DNA from: Paramecium tetraurelia
Taxonomy: Eukaryota > Ciliophora > Oligohymenophorea > Peniculida > Parameciidae
Assembly: GCF_000165425.1 (NCBI RefSeq)
Contig: NW_001798988.1
Location: 199,204 to 263,203, forward strand
Direction: 5' to 3'
DNA length: 64,000 bases
The first letter of the stretch is position 1; every line of letters starts with the position of its first letter. Both the position numbers and the translations under genes were made by a program. The notes below the pieces were generated by a model. It did not search any database, was not told where the DNA came from, and was given only the letters and a program-made list of their open reading frames with translations. Positions 48,481 to 62,374 of the stretch are shown here, one piece after another.

Positions 48481-50804
48481 TCAATGATATTGATTTTTTT
48501 ATTGTTGTTAGAATCTTAAATCATAATTTTTGCTTTTGATAAGCTACTAAGAGCTTGTACGCCTATGATCTGGAAATTCATTAATTTAAAAAGGAGCATT
48601 TTACACTTCCATAGGTTTTGGTTTTTAAGAATTATGTACTCCAATATTGTTTTATTAGAAGTTCTAAAATCCTCCATGAATCGAATAAGGTCCACCCATT
48701 CCAGAATAAATTTGGCTATTTTCTGTTTATTCTATCTAATTGCTCTGATTATTTGGTACTTCTTAGTTCCACGAATATTATTATTTTAAGGTTTGTTTAA
48801 ACTGAAGATTTTGGATTTCAGCCTCTAAACTCCTGATTCTAGATTCCATCTAAAATAATTGTTCCTAAAAATATTAAAATTCATATACCTTTTCCCTTGC
48901 TAAATCATTTTCTAATTAATTATTTTTTTCTTAAAGCATACTGTTTTATAAATGCAAGTTTTAAACTTCTCTATCTTTGGCATTGTTTTCAGAATCATAT
49001 TTCATTTAAATTGCATCAAATTCCCTTTATTTCAAATCATTTTAATTTTATGTCCTATGCAATTCATCCATTAAATTTTTCACTTCTTAATTTAATTGCT
49101 GCTTCTCTTGTTCTAACCTTCCTTGATTTTGTACGGCAATGTTGTTTTACTCCTACTATTATTATAAATCTACAATATAACTATTGACTTCTACCTCTTT
49201 CTAATTAATTACATTTCTTTTCATACAGTAACAGATCATCATGCATTTCTTTCATTTTCTATAATGTTATTGCTCTCTCATTTCTGAATTAGACTTCATT
49301 TTCTTAAGCACCTTTTAATTGGCTTTGCAGATGCACATATTCATTTTCTAATTGAAGTAATGCAACTTCTCTTTTCTTTATTTCTTATTCTAATGATAAT
49401 CCATAGTTTTTCCATCTATCAAGGGTTCCTTTTAAATCTGCAGATTATATTTGTGATTTAGATAAACTATCTTCAATCGATCTTTCAAGCTGATAACATT
49501 TATTTTGTAACATTTGGTTTTATGTATTTAATTGATTAACTTATTCTTTCATCTTCCACATATCCTATTCTTATGATTAACTTTTGAGAGCTAACTTTTG
49601 ATACTCATTCTTTCCTGTTTATATAGTCATTACATACTGGTCAATCTGTCTTTATTCTAAAATTTATATCAAAAATTACAGTCTGAAATTTATTATTGCA
49701 TCTATCTTAATTTATTTTCATTCTATAAATTTACATTCTATGCATTTTGTAGCTCTTTTTCTTTTTATTGAAGCTGGAGGATTTAATTTTTTAATTGATC
49801 ATTCTAAAAATTGAGGTTTTAGATATTTTTCTATAGATTATTTATCTAATCCTTGGATCCCTAATTTAGCTGATTGATTTTTTAAATTAACACTTAATTT
49901 TATTCTTATTGGTTTGTAAATTCTTTATTGATCATATCTAATGCTTATTTCATCTTTCGATTATCGTTTAAGAGCGAATCGTTTTTTTAACTTTGTGCAT
50001 CGTTATTTTATGTTAACTCTTTAAGCTGGGCCTTGAATTTCTCAATAGTATCTTTTTGTGTCTAAATCTCACTATCCTGAAATGAATTTTATCTTTTTTG
50101 TTCTTAAACCTGTTTATTAGCCATTGCAAGCTGCTACTCTAAATCAGAGATCTAAATTTCAAGTCCTTTATTTAGTTCCACTTGCTTTTTTAATTTTTAT
50201 AAATCTAAAAGCTGATATTGATCATCCTAAATTGTATTCATTAATCTCTTATTTTCATTTTTTAACTGAAACATTTGATCCCTAGAATATTTATATATAT
50301 CATACTATAATCCTTATATTTCCGTATTATTAATCTTATCCCTATTACTTAATTGAAGACTATTATACTCAGATTTTATACTTATCGTTTTTCAACTTTT
50401 AGTTATCTTACTCTAAGGTTCTCCACTAATATCTAATTACTGTTTGTAGCATACCTCAATGTTTCATTATCTTTCGTTAATCTTTGAATCTATTCTTCGT
50501 TTTCTTATTCTTTCATTGTTTATTACCCAATTAAAGGGTAATTGAATTGTGGATATTGTTAAACTTAAGGAATGTTTTAAGAATAACCATAACTAGATGG
50601 TATAAATTGCTTACTTATTTGTTTGCGAAGATCTTCTTGGAACAAACCTAAAGTTTAATCATAAATGGAATACTCATTGTTATCTATGTTTTTAACATTT
50701 TATCCATTTTATAAATTAGAAGTTCCTAATTATCGATTAGAACTTGGTTTGCTCCTTTCTTGATTTGAAATTTGAGCTTAAGAATTTGTTTCGAATTAGC
50801 TCAT
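48481..50804 (-). CDS. Large coiled-coil protein with Q/N-rich ends
   Basis: Runs from ATG 50804 (MSQFETNSQAQISNQERSKP) to TGA 48483-48481, about 740 residues. Two adjacent 22-bp introns near the start (GTATGC...ATTAG and GTATAA...ATAG) are required to keep the heptads in frame (NLQLSNRDKINNTEIQ). The N-terminal 120 residues and the C-terminal 130 residues are Gln/Asn/Pro-rich. Between them is near-continuous coiled coil (QMFQLKNENKRLMNTIQDDQ, QMESRIRSLEAEIQNL). Glutamine is extremely frequent, mostly TAA/TAG. Architecture resembles the 27-30 kb coiled coil, but I cannot show homology by eye. Probably a structural cortical or ciliary protein. Confidence 0.65.
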
Positions 50805-51182
50805 TTAGTACTTATAGAAATATTTTTTATAAACAAAATTACTTTAAGAATACTTTATGATATCATATAATTTTATTGTATTAACGTTAATATGAATAAA
50901 GAAATGGCTCGGCTCTTATAAATTAAAAGCATCTAATGCAATAATACAATTCATTTAATTTAATTATATTTCATTCTTAAGATTTATAATGATATTGACA
51001 ATCATAAAAACTCAATACAAAATGACATTCGATATAATTTTACAGTTATTAAAGTAAATGTAATTCATTAAAATAATAATCTCAAATCTTTATCGTTATC
51101 TATAAATTATTTTATACAACTGGAGCACAATTAAGAACTTCAATGCATTTCTATTTTGTTGTAATGTATAAATTATATAAAT
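50805..51182. other. Intergenic, nothing recognised
   Basis: About 380 bp of AT-rich DNA between two minus-strand coiled-coil genes; promoter region of the 48.5-50.8 kb gene. No frame, repeat or RNA signal supported. Confidence 0.45.
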
Positions 51183-52070
51183 TCAAAATACAGATTAAAA
51201 AAATATTTTATTTTAAGATTAGAGCTATTGTTCAATAGAAAGTCTTTTAGAGTTTATATTTAATTTGCTTATTAAGAAATTGCTTGAAAAATTTGATCTA
51301 CTCTATAATAAATTATTATTTTTAGTGTTATTAATTTTTAGTTTTAGCACTTCGATGAATTGATTTAAATCTTTCGGTGAATTATTTCCTAAAAGTTGAG
51401 GTTTACTGGATGATGTTTTTAATTACAATACTCGATCAATCTCTTTAAATGGCGAGGGAGATGCTTTGAATTTCTTATTAGAACTCAGTTCTTTATAATT
51501 TGAAAAATTTAACTTTTTCTAATACCTATTTGATTAAATCGAATTGTCCTGATCAAAAAACTCAAGTATTTAATAGTTCAATTCTGATACCTTATTAGCA
51601 ATTTCTTAAAACAAATGATATTGTTATTTTAAAGGCGATTATATAATTTGACAGTTAGAATGAGATTTGAGAAGCTCTTTATTTTTTTAAATTTCTTACA
51701 ACTGCAACCTCAGTTCATATTCTTGTTCTTATAAATAGCGATTTCCTTTGTCCGCAACTTTTTTCAGAGTCTCCTTAATAGATTACATTAATTATTCTTA
51801 GTAACGTTGCACATTTTTTTGGAATTGCTTATAGTCATCTCTCAAATTCAACAATCTCTTTATGATTGTTTATTCCTTAAATGATAAATAATCGATTTGT
51901 TCTTTTTAATCAAAATGATCTGCATAATTCAATTATTCTTTTTAGGGTGAGATAAATGTTGGTGATTAAGCTTTATGTATTTTTGTTTCTACTTGTCTAA
52001 GTAGTTCTTAAGAGTCAATAGATAATCTAGATTCATCTTTCGATTTTGAAAACTCAAAATATTTATCCAT
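51183..52070 (-). CDS. Helical protein, intronless, 295 residues
   Basis: Uninterrupted 296-codon frame from ATG 52070 (MDKYFEFSKSKDESRLSIDS) to TGA 51185-51183. A coiled coil occupies the middle (IIKRLLNLRDDYKQFQKNVQ, YLQEQEYELRLQLQEIQKNK). The last third is a Ser/Lys-rich linker with short hydrophobic motifs. No recognised family, signal or membrane segment. Composition resembles the coiled-coil genes beside it. Confidence 0.65.
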
Positions 52071-52631
52071 ACTGTATTTATATAAAAAAATAATGAAAAA
52101 GTAGTAAATAAAATATTCATTACTCAAAATCCTACAATTAGCAAAAGCTATCTTAATGTACTTTTAAGAGTATTATAATTTCTTATTAATTATTTTACTC
52201 TATTTCATTTTCATTTAAAAAATAAGAACGTTATTCTCATTATTATATACTTTTAAGCTTTATTTCAGGATAAATATTATATGTTAAGTTCATATTAATA
52301 AAGAGCTTTGCTAGCAATTAAATAAAAAATATTTCTAAAAATAGATTGACTTTGTGAACATAATAATATTCTATTTTTTTGCATGTAAATATTGACTAGA
52401 AGGACCATAATAACTAATTATTGATGATGCAATATATAAACCAATACTTCAAAGGAGATTCTAAATTCTGAAATTCTGAATTAAGTATTCAAATATAAAA
52501 ATAATGATGGTTGAGCTATCGGAGATGAGTTATCGCTAAGAAGATCGTATATTGGTATTCTTTTGAAAATTTGATATATATTGGTTTGAGCGATGTTCAA
52601 ATGAATTAAATTCAAAAAATATAATAAATTA
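52071..52631. other. Divergent promoter region, no gene seen
   Basis: About 560 bp between divergent genes, AT-rich with many TGA in all frames. Presumed to hold the promoters of the helical-protein gene and the CDPK. No specific element recognised. Confidence 0.45.
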
Positions 52632-54286
<1,655 letters not shown>

Positions 54287-54387
54287 ATATTTGTGCTGTT
54301 ATCATTAATATTATATTAAAAATATTAAAATTTTATGGTAGAAGAAATTTCGAAATTTCAGATGAATAATTAGATATATGAATCAAA

Positions 54388-55536
54388 TCATTAACTCAAA
54401 TCAGAATCACCAGCAGCAACTCTCATAGCAATGTATTCTTTTAAGTCTCTCATGTTGGAGTTCAAATGTCCGATCAAGTCAGAAACAGTTTATCTGTCTC
54501 CATCTCTTGCGGTTCTTCTTTATTAGTATTCATAAGCAGCTTATTAGCATTCTGCTCTTCTGTCATCTCTTTATTAGGTCTTGGCTTCAAGTCTGGCAGC
54601 ATTGTCATCTTATGAGCTGTGAGTGGCAGCAAGTTGGTCGGCCAATGATTAGATTTCAGCTTCCAAATTAGCAATTGCAGAGTTAAGCTTGTTCATGTCT
54701 CTGTTCAAGAGGGTATTGTAGGCTTCATAAGCTTATCTTCTAGCATCTTCAGTCTTTCTGGCTAAATCGAAGGCTTAGTTCAATTAGTTTTATAAGTCAT
54801 CGATCAATTGGATGATTCTTCCTGTTAACTCTTAATTGGCATATTATTAAGATTTGGAAGCTAATGTAGCCATAAGTTTGATGGCTTTTCCGAAAGTTCT
54901 AATGTGTTTCATTTATCCGGCTTTGTGAGCAGCAGCATTTAAATGGGTAGCAACTTAAGCAAAGACTTATGGGGTATAGTGAACAGCTTCACTTGCTCCC
55001 TTTTATAAGAAAGCTGGGGCTTATAAATTGTCAGTGAAGAGTCTTCTAGCTTCAGCAAGAACACCTGAGACAAATGTGAATTCTTCTCTTTAAGCTTCAA
55101 AATCATCGTTTTATTCTTATCTCTTGGCTTAAGCTTCATCGATAACCTTTTAGAGGAGAGCCTTTTCAGCTAATTTGGCAACTCTTTATCCGACCTTTTA
55201 GTCATGGACTGGTTGGAGTTCATCGATTTTGGCTTATAATTCTGTGTCTCTTTATTCAAGATTGGCGATTTCTTAGTTAAGACCAGCAAGATCAGCATCA
55301 CAAACACCTTAGAAGGCTTTGTTTTCAGCATCATCTTCTCTTTAATCATTTTGATATCTCTCTTCCAAATCATAAAGTGTTGAGAAAATTCTTTCTAATG
55401 GTTCTCCTGTTTGCATTTGGATAGCAATTGTTTTCAACAATGTCTTTCCGAGTTTGGATTGTTCGAGTTTCTCAAAAGCAGCTAAATTAGTAGCGAAGGC
55501 TGTTGCAACCAAAACTAACAAAATTATGGATTTCAT
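54388..55536 (-). CDS. Trichocyst matrix protein (TMP)
   Basis: Uninterrupted 383-codon frame, no intron. Begins with the signal peptide MKSIILLVLVATAFATNLAA typical of Paramecium TMPs, then FEKLEQSKLGKTLLKTIAIQ and GEPLERIFSTLYDLEERY, which match the family's pro-region. Two coiled-coil segments follow, the second starting in the RIIQLIDDLQNQLNQAFDLA region and containing AIANLEAEIQSLADQLAAT. Few cysteines are present. TMPs are secreted precursors cleaved into small acidic polypeptides that crystallise in the trichocyst and expand on Ca2+-triggered exocytosis. Codon use is visibly cleaner (more GCT, GGT, AGA and AAG) than in neighbours, as expected of a highly expressed member of a large multigene family. 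Which TMP group it belongs to cannot be decided without a comparison. Confidence 0.93.
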
Positions 55537-56037
55537 TTAATTATACTTTTCTTTTCTTTAACTTAGTGATTTTAAACCGCATATTAAAGGAAAAACGAAT
55601 TTCTCCTTTAAACTAACGTATTTAATAATTAGGAAATTAATAATTCCTTTGTTGAAGAGTTAATTAATAATATATTAAATTATATAACATATATTTAATG
55701 TAACTAATCTAAGCAACTTACCTCTAGTTGTTTCATAAAAACTTCAAACAACTATCTTATCTATTAAATAACCCATTCTAAAAGGATTTTCATTAATATG
55801 TTATTACTCTTCTCATTAGCACTTTATGCTTCTCATACTCTGCTAACTCTATTGGAACTGATATTTATGCACATTGGCATCTCGAAATTACTTTGATAAA
55901 TGAGAAAAATGAAAAATGTAATTATGTTATGAATTATTACGATTTTTCATTCATTTATTACTTTATAGTTTTAAATTAAAATTAAATAGCGCCGGTAAAG
56001 TGCGCGTAAAATAATTATTATTAAATTTCATCAAAAC
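55537..56037. promoter_or_regulatory. Divergent upstream region of the TMP gene
   Basis: 500 bp between the TMP start and the zinc-finger-like gene. The first ~80 bp upstream of the TMP ATG are pyrimidine-rich on the plus strand. I see no defined motif, RNA gene or repeat, so the regulatory label rests on position only. Confidence 0.3.
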
Positions 56038-56892
56038 ATGAGTTAATGCCCTATAGAGCATCATGATTAATAAAAAATCAAATATATCTGTATTGATCCA
56101 AAATGTACCCACGAATAAAAATTAGGTATAAAACTATTGATTTGATTTATTTTAGGCTGTGCTGATTGTTTTTTAGAAAATCATATTTCATAAAATCCAT
56201 AGAGTCATAGTCATACAAGAGTTCAAATATCGAAGTTTGAGGAGGATTTGAATTCAAAAATATTAAATGTAAGAAATCTTCAAATAGAACCAATCACTAA
56301 TGATTCTAGTTAATTTGATGAAGATTTTAATATATGCTTAAATTAAGTAGCATCAAAGCTCAATAATTTTAAAGATGAGCTAAAGAAAGAAATGAATAAT
56401 GATGTATTGAGTTTTGATGATCATGTTTATGAATTCAAAAACACAATCCAAAATTAAATTGATCCAATACTTCCATGTCAAAATTCTACTGTTTTTACTT
56501 GTACTCCAGAAGAATTATCAAAAGCTATTTCATTTTACTAGGATTCAGATTAATTATCTTAAGTCATCTAAAAATAAATTGATTAAATTGAAAACCATAG
56601 AGAAAAAGTTTAACAAAATAAATAAAAAATAACCTCTAAATTACAAAATGTAGTTGATTAAATGTTGAGATAATTAGACGAATATTAGGTCAAGAATTCT
56701 AATGGTGAGATTTAGGGAACTCCGGAAAAAGTCAATGTATCTTAGACAGCTATTTTCTTAAGTGCAAGTAGTACAACTCAATCCCCACCTATAAAGACAA
56801 TAATAGATGCTGCTAGATCGCGAAAAACTATTTTTCCCTAAACCTAATAATAGTAATAGTAATAAAAAAAAGGAATACGAAATAAAAATTGA
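56038..56892 (+). CDS. B-box-like zinc-binding protein with coiled coil
   Basis: 274 residues after a single 30-bp intron (GTATAA...TTTTAG, about 56132-56161), which carries an in-frame TGA. The N-terminal 45 residues, MSQCPIEHHDQQKIKYICID then KCTHEQKLGCADCFLENH, show the C-x-H...C-x-x-x-C...C-x-x-C...H spacing of a B-box or related treble-clef zinc module; this type is abundant in ciliates. The remainder is helical (LNNFKDELKKEMNNDVL) with a Gln-rich Ser/Thr tail ending in a run of Gln before KKGIRNKN. Role unknown; the family often mediates protein interaction. Confidence 0.72.
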
Positions 56893-57134
56893 AATTATAA
56901 TTAATGATATTTTATCAAATAAATTGGTCTTTTAAATATGATATTGTTTATTGTTATGTTACAAAGAAATCATTTAGATATTGATTTTTCTTGTCTAACT
57001 GAGACCTTTTAGCAGATTGTCTTGACGAAAGTAATAGGCCAAAACTTTAAGCATACTAAATTTCTCTTTAACTTAATTACTTCATGATTTCATAAAATAT
57101 AGAATTATTGAAATATTAGTAATTATTATTTATA

Positions 57135-57541
57135 TCATAATAAACCTAAACAGTAAATTTCCTCATTTATTTTATAAAAATCAATTTTAATATCTAACTA
57201 TTGCTTATTTTGATGGAGCTAAGACTTAATTTACTCGATTCTGAACCATAATGCTTTCTGTGAAATCATTTAATTTATGTTCGATTGGTCTTGCATAATA
57301 TCCTGTTTCTATCTAGTATTTTGTATTTCAGTAGGTTTACTTGAATCTTTTTTATATAATCCGCAATCTGCTCAATTTACTATAATAGAGAAAACAATTA
57401 CTTTTATTACTCTTCTATGATTTACTATTATTTTATCATTATTATTATTATAGCATTTATTACTATTATTTCAATTATTATAATTATTATTCGCCGAATT
57501 AATTATTATTCTCTTAAGTATAATCCTTCATCTGATTTTTT
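57135..57541 (-). CDS. Short Gln-rich protein, exon structure uncertain
   Basis: Minus-strand coding is clear at the 3' end (KPTEIQNTRQKQDIMQDQSN ... KALWFRIEQIKSQLHQNK, to TGA 57137-57135). At the 5' end an ATG at 57541 leads MKDYTQENNNQFGEQQ into poly-Gln. Joining the two needs an intron of about 28 bp and another candidate of about 38 bp, longer than usual, so the middle is unresolved. The conserved-looking core has WFRIEQI. No family recognised. Confidence 0.45.
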
Positions 57542-57639
57542 TCTAAAGGAATAGTATTGTTGAAAAATTGAAATATTATCAAATTAATATTTAATAAGTC
57601 AAGGTTAAAAAATCATTTTATGCAAGATTTGATTATTAT

Positions 57640-58148
57640 TCTGATCCTGGTACTAATAGTTATATTAAAGGCTTTTATTACTACTAAATGATATTTTAAG
57701 AATCTTAGATAACTCAAGTCTTAAAGGAGAGAAGTTGCTGGTGCAATAAGTCAGATTTTTATCAAGATCTTATGAATTCTTAAATATGATAAAATATGTA
57801 TTACAATATCTCTTATTTCAAATCCATAGTGTAGATCTAATTGAAGCATATTTTTTTGTTAATTTTATTATATCATCCATATAGATTCTTAAAAACGTTC
57901 TTCTAATAATTGTTCATGAAATTAAGGAGGATTTAAATTTAATGAATTGCAATAAAAACTACTTTTTAGTGTCATTAATTCAACCATAGTTGTACCTTAA
58001 AGAATATATTTGATTTTGTAGGACACAAGATTTATATTTTTAAGTTTAATTTGTTCAGAAAATAAGAACTAATTAGGATGATGATAATAATGTACAGAAA
58101 TTTATCAATTAATTCCTCAATCTAACCCTCTCTACTAATTAAATTTGA
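57640..58148 (+). CDS. Small helical protein, 5' end unresolved
   Basis: A good coding stretch on the plus strand (LLLLNDILRILDNSSLKGEK, VRFLSRSYEFLNMIKYVLQY, ILKNVLLIIVHEIKEDLNLM) runs into a 30-bp intron (GTACCT...TTGTAG, about 57994-58023) and a second exon ending TGA 58146-58148. The upstream end is bounded by a TGA near 57640, and another open frame (KKSFYARFDYYSDPG) precedes it, so a first exon is probably spliced on. Family not recognised; the repeated hydrophobic helices could be an all-alpha adaptor. Confidence 0.45.
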
Positions 58149-58492
58149 TTAATTAACAAATTACAAAACTGGAAGAAATTGTGAGAAGGATATATCGTAA
58201 CATTATTCTATTAAATTTTAATAACTGAATTCAGTAAAGTAGATTAAATAAACGATAATTTATGATATCAACATCTTATTTAACAAACTACATGTAAATT
58301 ATATGTATGAAACAAACGTCAAAAATAATTTTATTCTCTTCATTTTTATAGGGATAACCAATTTAATAATTTAGAGAAGATTTTCAAATATAGAAATAAA
58401 TAAATGGTTAAAAATGCTATCATTTTCACTTTATAAGCTCACCCTTGACCATCATACATCAAGAATAAATATTTATTATATAATTTTAACTA
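58149..58492. other. Spacer between convergent genes
   Basis: About 340 bp. A short frame (TKLEEIVRRIYRNI near 58165-58210) is present, but no start, splice or stop arrangement makes it a gene. Possibly a leftover of the gene before it. Confidence 0.35.
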
Positions 58493-60397
58493 TCATAGCA
58501 ATCTAACCATTAATTATTCTAGTATTCCATATGAGAGGCCCTCTGATGATTTATCAGTCATTAATTCTGTGTGTGCGTATCTAGCAAAACCTCTATAATC
58601 CTTTAAGTATTCGATTGCTTTTTGAAGCAAGAGGTAATAATTGCTGAGTCCTTTTAAAATATATCCTGGCAATTAAATCTAAATTTAATTATTTATATAC
58701 TTCCTCTGCTATTGGAGAATCTAGATTAATATTTTAGAAATTTTATTATCTAAAGTAATTTTTTATTTCACTTAGGCTTTGTTTAATATACTATTATGTA
58801 ATCCGATAAAATGTTTCTGTCTCTGTAAAATCTTAGTTTAAAAGACATACAAAAGTTGTATCCTTTTATAATTCTTGAATATGATTATAGAAATACCTGA
58901 TTTAGAGCTGCATAGTTTTAACAATTTATCAAAATACTTTGTATATTTTTCATTATATTCAGTAATAGCTTAAGTAAATTTTTAATAAGAATCTGTTTTT
59001 TTGTAAGAAATAAAGTCTTCTAATTGTAAGCAATTTGGTTAATTATTTTCTTTATCAGTAATTTAATTGAGTTTTGTAATTTTAATTGCTATATTTTTAC
59101 CCATCAGAAATAGTAATTTATCTTTTACTTCCGTGCTAATTACTTTACATTAAAGTAGACTTGAAGAGAACTTATAGAGAAACCTACAAAAATTTACTTG
59201 AGTAAACAAAATATCATTATTAACTTTGCATTCCATTATTATTCCTATTGGTTTTATATCTTCAGCAGGTTATGTCTTTTATTTAATATAATGTTTTTGA
59301 ACTTATTATTAACTAGTAGACCTTTGCACATTCTATTATTATGTTTATAATGGTTATCTATTGTTCTCAACTTATGTAGGTTTCTGAGGTTATTAATTTT
59401 ATTATTGATGGTAGTTTTCTTTGTTTTCTCTATATCTGATCTCTTATTTACCCCCTTGACTAAGGGATCTTTTAACTCTTTGTTATTATTATTATTCGTT
59501 TGGAGGAGGAGTGATTGCTTATCTTTGTTATTACTAGCGAGGGTATTATTGTTATTAAGGTTAAGAAGGACTGATCTATTGCCTTAACAGTTAATGATTA
59601 GCCATATCGCGGACTCTCATTCTTCTACCATCATCAACAGTTAAACATTATCTGATAAAATCTTTAGCAGCAGATGAAATTTAAGGGTGAGATGGTAAAT
59701 GAAGAGGCTGATTCATTATATTAGAAATCAATGCTGCTTCTGATTAACCATTAAAAGGAGTTCTTCCAAATAGCATTTCATAAAATACTACTCCAACTGC
59801 CCATACATCTCCTTATTCAGTATGTCCCTACTATCTCAAAGCTTATGGACTCATATATAGAGGAGTTCCAACATTGAAATTCCTGCCTTACACTCTAGCC
59901 TCATGTACAGGAACAGCAAAACCGAAATCAGCTAACTTTGGTATTGAGTGATCAATTAAGATGTTGGCAGGCTTAATATCTCTGTGAATAAAACCTTTTT
60001 TATTCATTTCTATCAATGCTGAAACGACGCATTATAATATTCTTGTCGCTTCTTATTCATCTAATCTTCCTTTTTTACGAATGTAATTATTGAGATCTCC
60101 AGAGTCGCAATATTCTGTGATTATATAAGTGTTATTCTAGGTTTGAAAGACATCATGCAATTTCATTATATTTTTGTTATTAAATGAACGAAGAGCATTG
60201 ATTTCATTTTTTAATAATTAAGAGTGAATTGATTGTTTGATCATTTTCATATCAATCACCTTTACAGCCACTGGTTCTTGGGAAACATCGTCCTTTCCCT
60301 TATAAACTTTGCTGCTAAAACCTCTTCCGATTTCCTCATTTAGTATATAGCTGTAATGATCAATTTGTTTTCTTGTTATGTTTTATCTTCTATACAT
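58493..60397 (-). CDS. ATG1/ULK-like kinase with C-terminal helical (MIT-like) region
   Basis: 619 residues after introns of 23 and 22 bp. Kinase domain: GRGFSSKVYKG, VAVKVIDMKMI, ITEYCDSGDLNNYIRKKGRL, HRDIKPANILI, ADFGFAVP, GTPLYMSPQAL and DVWAVGVVFYEMLFGRTPF, all in ULK/ATG1 style with catalytic residues intact. A Gln-rich linker encoded largely by TAA/TAG follows (about 59250-59590). The C-terminal 240 residues are all-helical and end with GYILKGLSNYYLLLQKAIEY and YAHTELMTDKSSEGLS, a layout like the tandem MIT (EAT) domain of ATG1 that binds ATG13. If so, this is the candidate autophagy initiator of the locus. The kinase and helical parts are one continuous frame. Confidence 0.85.
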
Positions 60398-60628
60398 GTT
60401 AAAATTAACGATATTATTAAAAAATTAAAACACTCTTTCAACTGTTAAGGATATTAAAATTTTTGAAAACCATATTAATTAGATGCCTTTTATGTGAGTT
60501 GATTACATACATAATATGAATTTGGTTTTGATTTTAGGAAGAATATAAAAGCAATAAAATGCGAAATATGATATTTTAATTGATTATAAGCAAAAATAAG
60601 GAAGATATATATTTTGAAATTTATTTTA

Positions 60629-61764
60629 ATGTATTATCCTTAAGGCATACCTTAATATTTTCCTCGTTCAGTGTACCAACCTTAACACCTGCCATACCGA
60701 CCTTAATACTACCCTTATGTGCCACAATACTTTCCACAATAGTCAATATATGCCTCCTATAATGGATTTCAAATTCCCAGAACTAATGTTCCACCTGTTC
60801 ACCCTATGGCTAGTCAAGCAATTCAATCTCCAAATAAGAATTTTCAGAGTCCAACCAGAGGATTTGCCTCACCAACAAAAAATCATCTCATGCAATCTTA
60901 ATAATAACAGCCATAAAATAAAACAACTTAATAATAACAACTGTAATCACCTACAAGATCTGGGTATTTAACTTACGAATAAGTGATGGACAGAATTCAA
61001 AAAGCCAACACTTAATCGTAATCATTTTAGCCGTCGCAATGTAATAAATCTATCACTATTTTAGAATCGGCCCATTAGCCTTAAACTTAATAGAAATCGC
61101 AAAATGGTCAAATTCCTAAATCATAATAATAACAACCTAATTAACATTAAATTCACTTGTAATAGCCAAATCAACAGTAGACATAACAAAACAAAACCCC
61201 AAACAAATAAATATCTGAAAAAATAGAAGATTAACAAAGGCAACCAACACCACCAAAAGATGCAGAATTTGAGGCTGGAGATGGAGAACTAGAAGGTATC
61301 ATCCTTTTTTAAATTTTAAGAGTTGGCTTTATAATATGAAGACGGTTATATTTATAGAGGACAAGGTTTTCCTCCATAAACCAGAAGTGGATTCGGAATT
61401 TTAACAGATAGCGAAGGTCAAGAAGTATATGCTGGATATTGGAAAGACAATTTTTATGAGGGTGATGGAAAATTACGCAATTTGTAGGTTGAATAAATAA
61501 ATGGACCTTATGATTACACAAATATGACAAGTATTGGAAATGGCTGGGAATTTTATGAAGGTATTATTTGCTAATATTGTACTAGGTAAGTTTGAGGGTG
61601 GTAAAATGCATGGTGAAGGCACTTTAGTGTTATCAAATTAAGAAAAATACATTGGTTAATTTGATGATGGAATGATACATGGGGAAGGTGAATTTATAAC
61701 TAATAATGATAATGCAGTGAAAGCACAATGGAATTAAGGAATTTTAGAATAGTATATTGAATGA
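60629..61764 (+). CDS. MORN-repeat protein with Pro/Gln-rich N-terminus
   Basis: 361 residues after two 25-bp introns (near 61297-61321 and 61561-61585). The first 220 residues are Tyr/Pro/Gln-rich and disordered (MYYPQGIPQYFPRSVYQPQ). The C-terminal 130 residues hold MORN units: YEDGYIYRGQGF, EVYAGYWKDNFYEGDGKL, YEGKFEGGKMHGEGTL and YIGQFDDGMIHGEGEF, with the Y-x-G-x-(W/F)-x-x-G-x-x-x-G-x-G pattern. MORN proteins bind membranes and lie at cell cortex, cilia and parasite-like basal complexes. Its stop is 16 bp from the stop of the convergent HIT gene. Confidence 0.85.
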
Positions 61765-61780
61765 TTTATTATTTTTTTCT

Positions 61781-62157
61781 TCATTCAAATCCAGTTAAAT
61801 TTTCTCCACTTAAAATATGAGCATGTAAATGGAACACTGTTTATCCTCCTTTCTATCCATCATTTATTATCACTCTATATCCTTCTAATTGTAGTTATTT
61901 CCCAACTCTATTCACTGCATACATCAAATTTCCTAATAGATTAATATGCTACTCAGAGGCATTTGATAATCTATCTAAATGCTCCTTAGGTATTACTAAA
62001 ACATGTACTTTTGCCTTAGGATTTATATCCTCAAAGGCTAAACACTTATTTATCAGACTATTCTTACATGTTTATCTTCGTATATAATTTTTGCAGGTAT
62101 CTGCCTTTTAATTATTTTTTCAAAAACTGTCGAGAACGAGTAATATATGGATTTCAT
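61781..62157 (-). CDS. HINT/HIT family nucleotide hydrolase
   Basis: 117 residues after one 23-bp intron (GTAAGA...ATAAG, about 62044-62066). Contains FEKIIKRQIPAKIIYEDKH, CLAFEDINPKAKVHVLVIPK and the active-site triad region QTVFHLHAHIL (HxHxH), matching HINT1, which hydrolyses AMP-lysine and AMP-phosphoramidates. The histidine triad is intact. Length and end match HINT1, with a short N-terminal MKSIYYSFSTV extension that could be a weak targeting sequence. Confidence 0.9.
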
Positions 62158-62374
62158 TATATTTGATTTGATTTTATATATATTAATAAATATCTACTTA
62201 TCCAATTCAAATAGCAAGCCTTATATTAATAACAATAAATAATTGATAATTTGCAACAATTTTAATAATATATATTAACTTAAAATCAGACTTCTGCTTT
62301 ATTTTTGATAGTAAATTAAAGTTTTCCTTCATTGAATATGTATTTTATTCTAATTGAAATTTTTATCTATTATT

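Noticed and set aside
58493-59236. Separate small gene starting MECKVNNDILFTQ
   Set aside because: The frame upstream is open and continuous with the kinase at 59590-60397, so it is that protein's C-terminal region.
59405-59587. Plus-strand Leu-rich 60-residue frame
   Set aside because: Antisense of the Gln-rich linker of the ATG1-like kinase.
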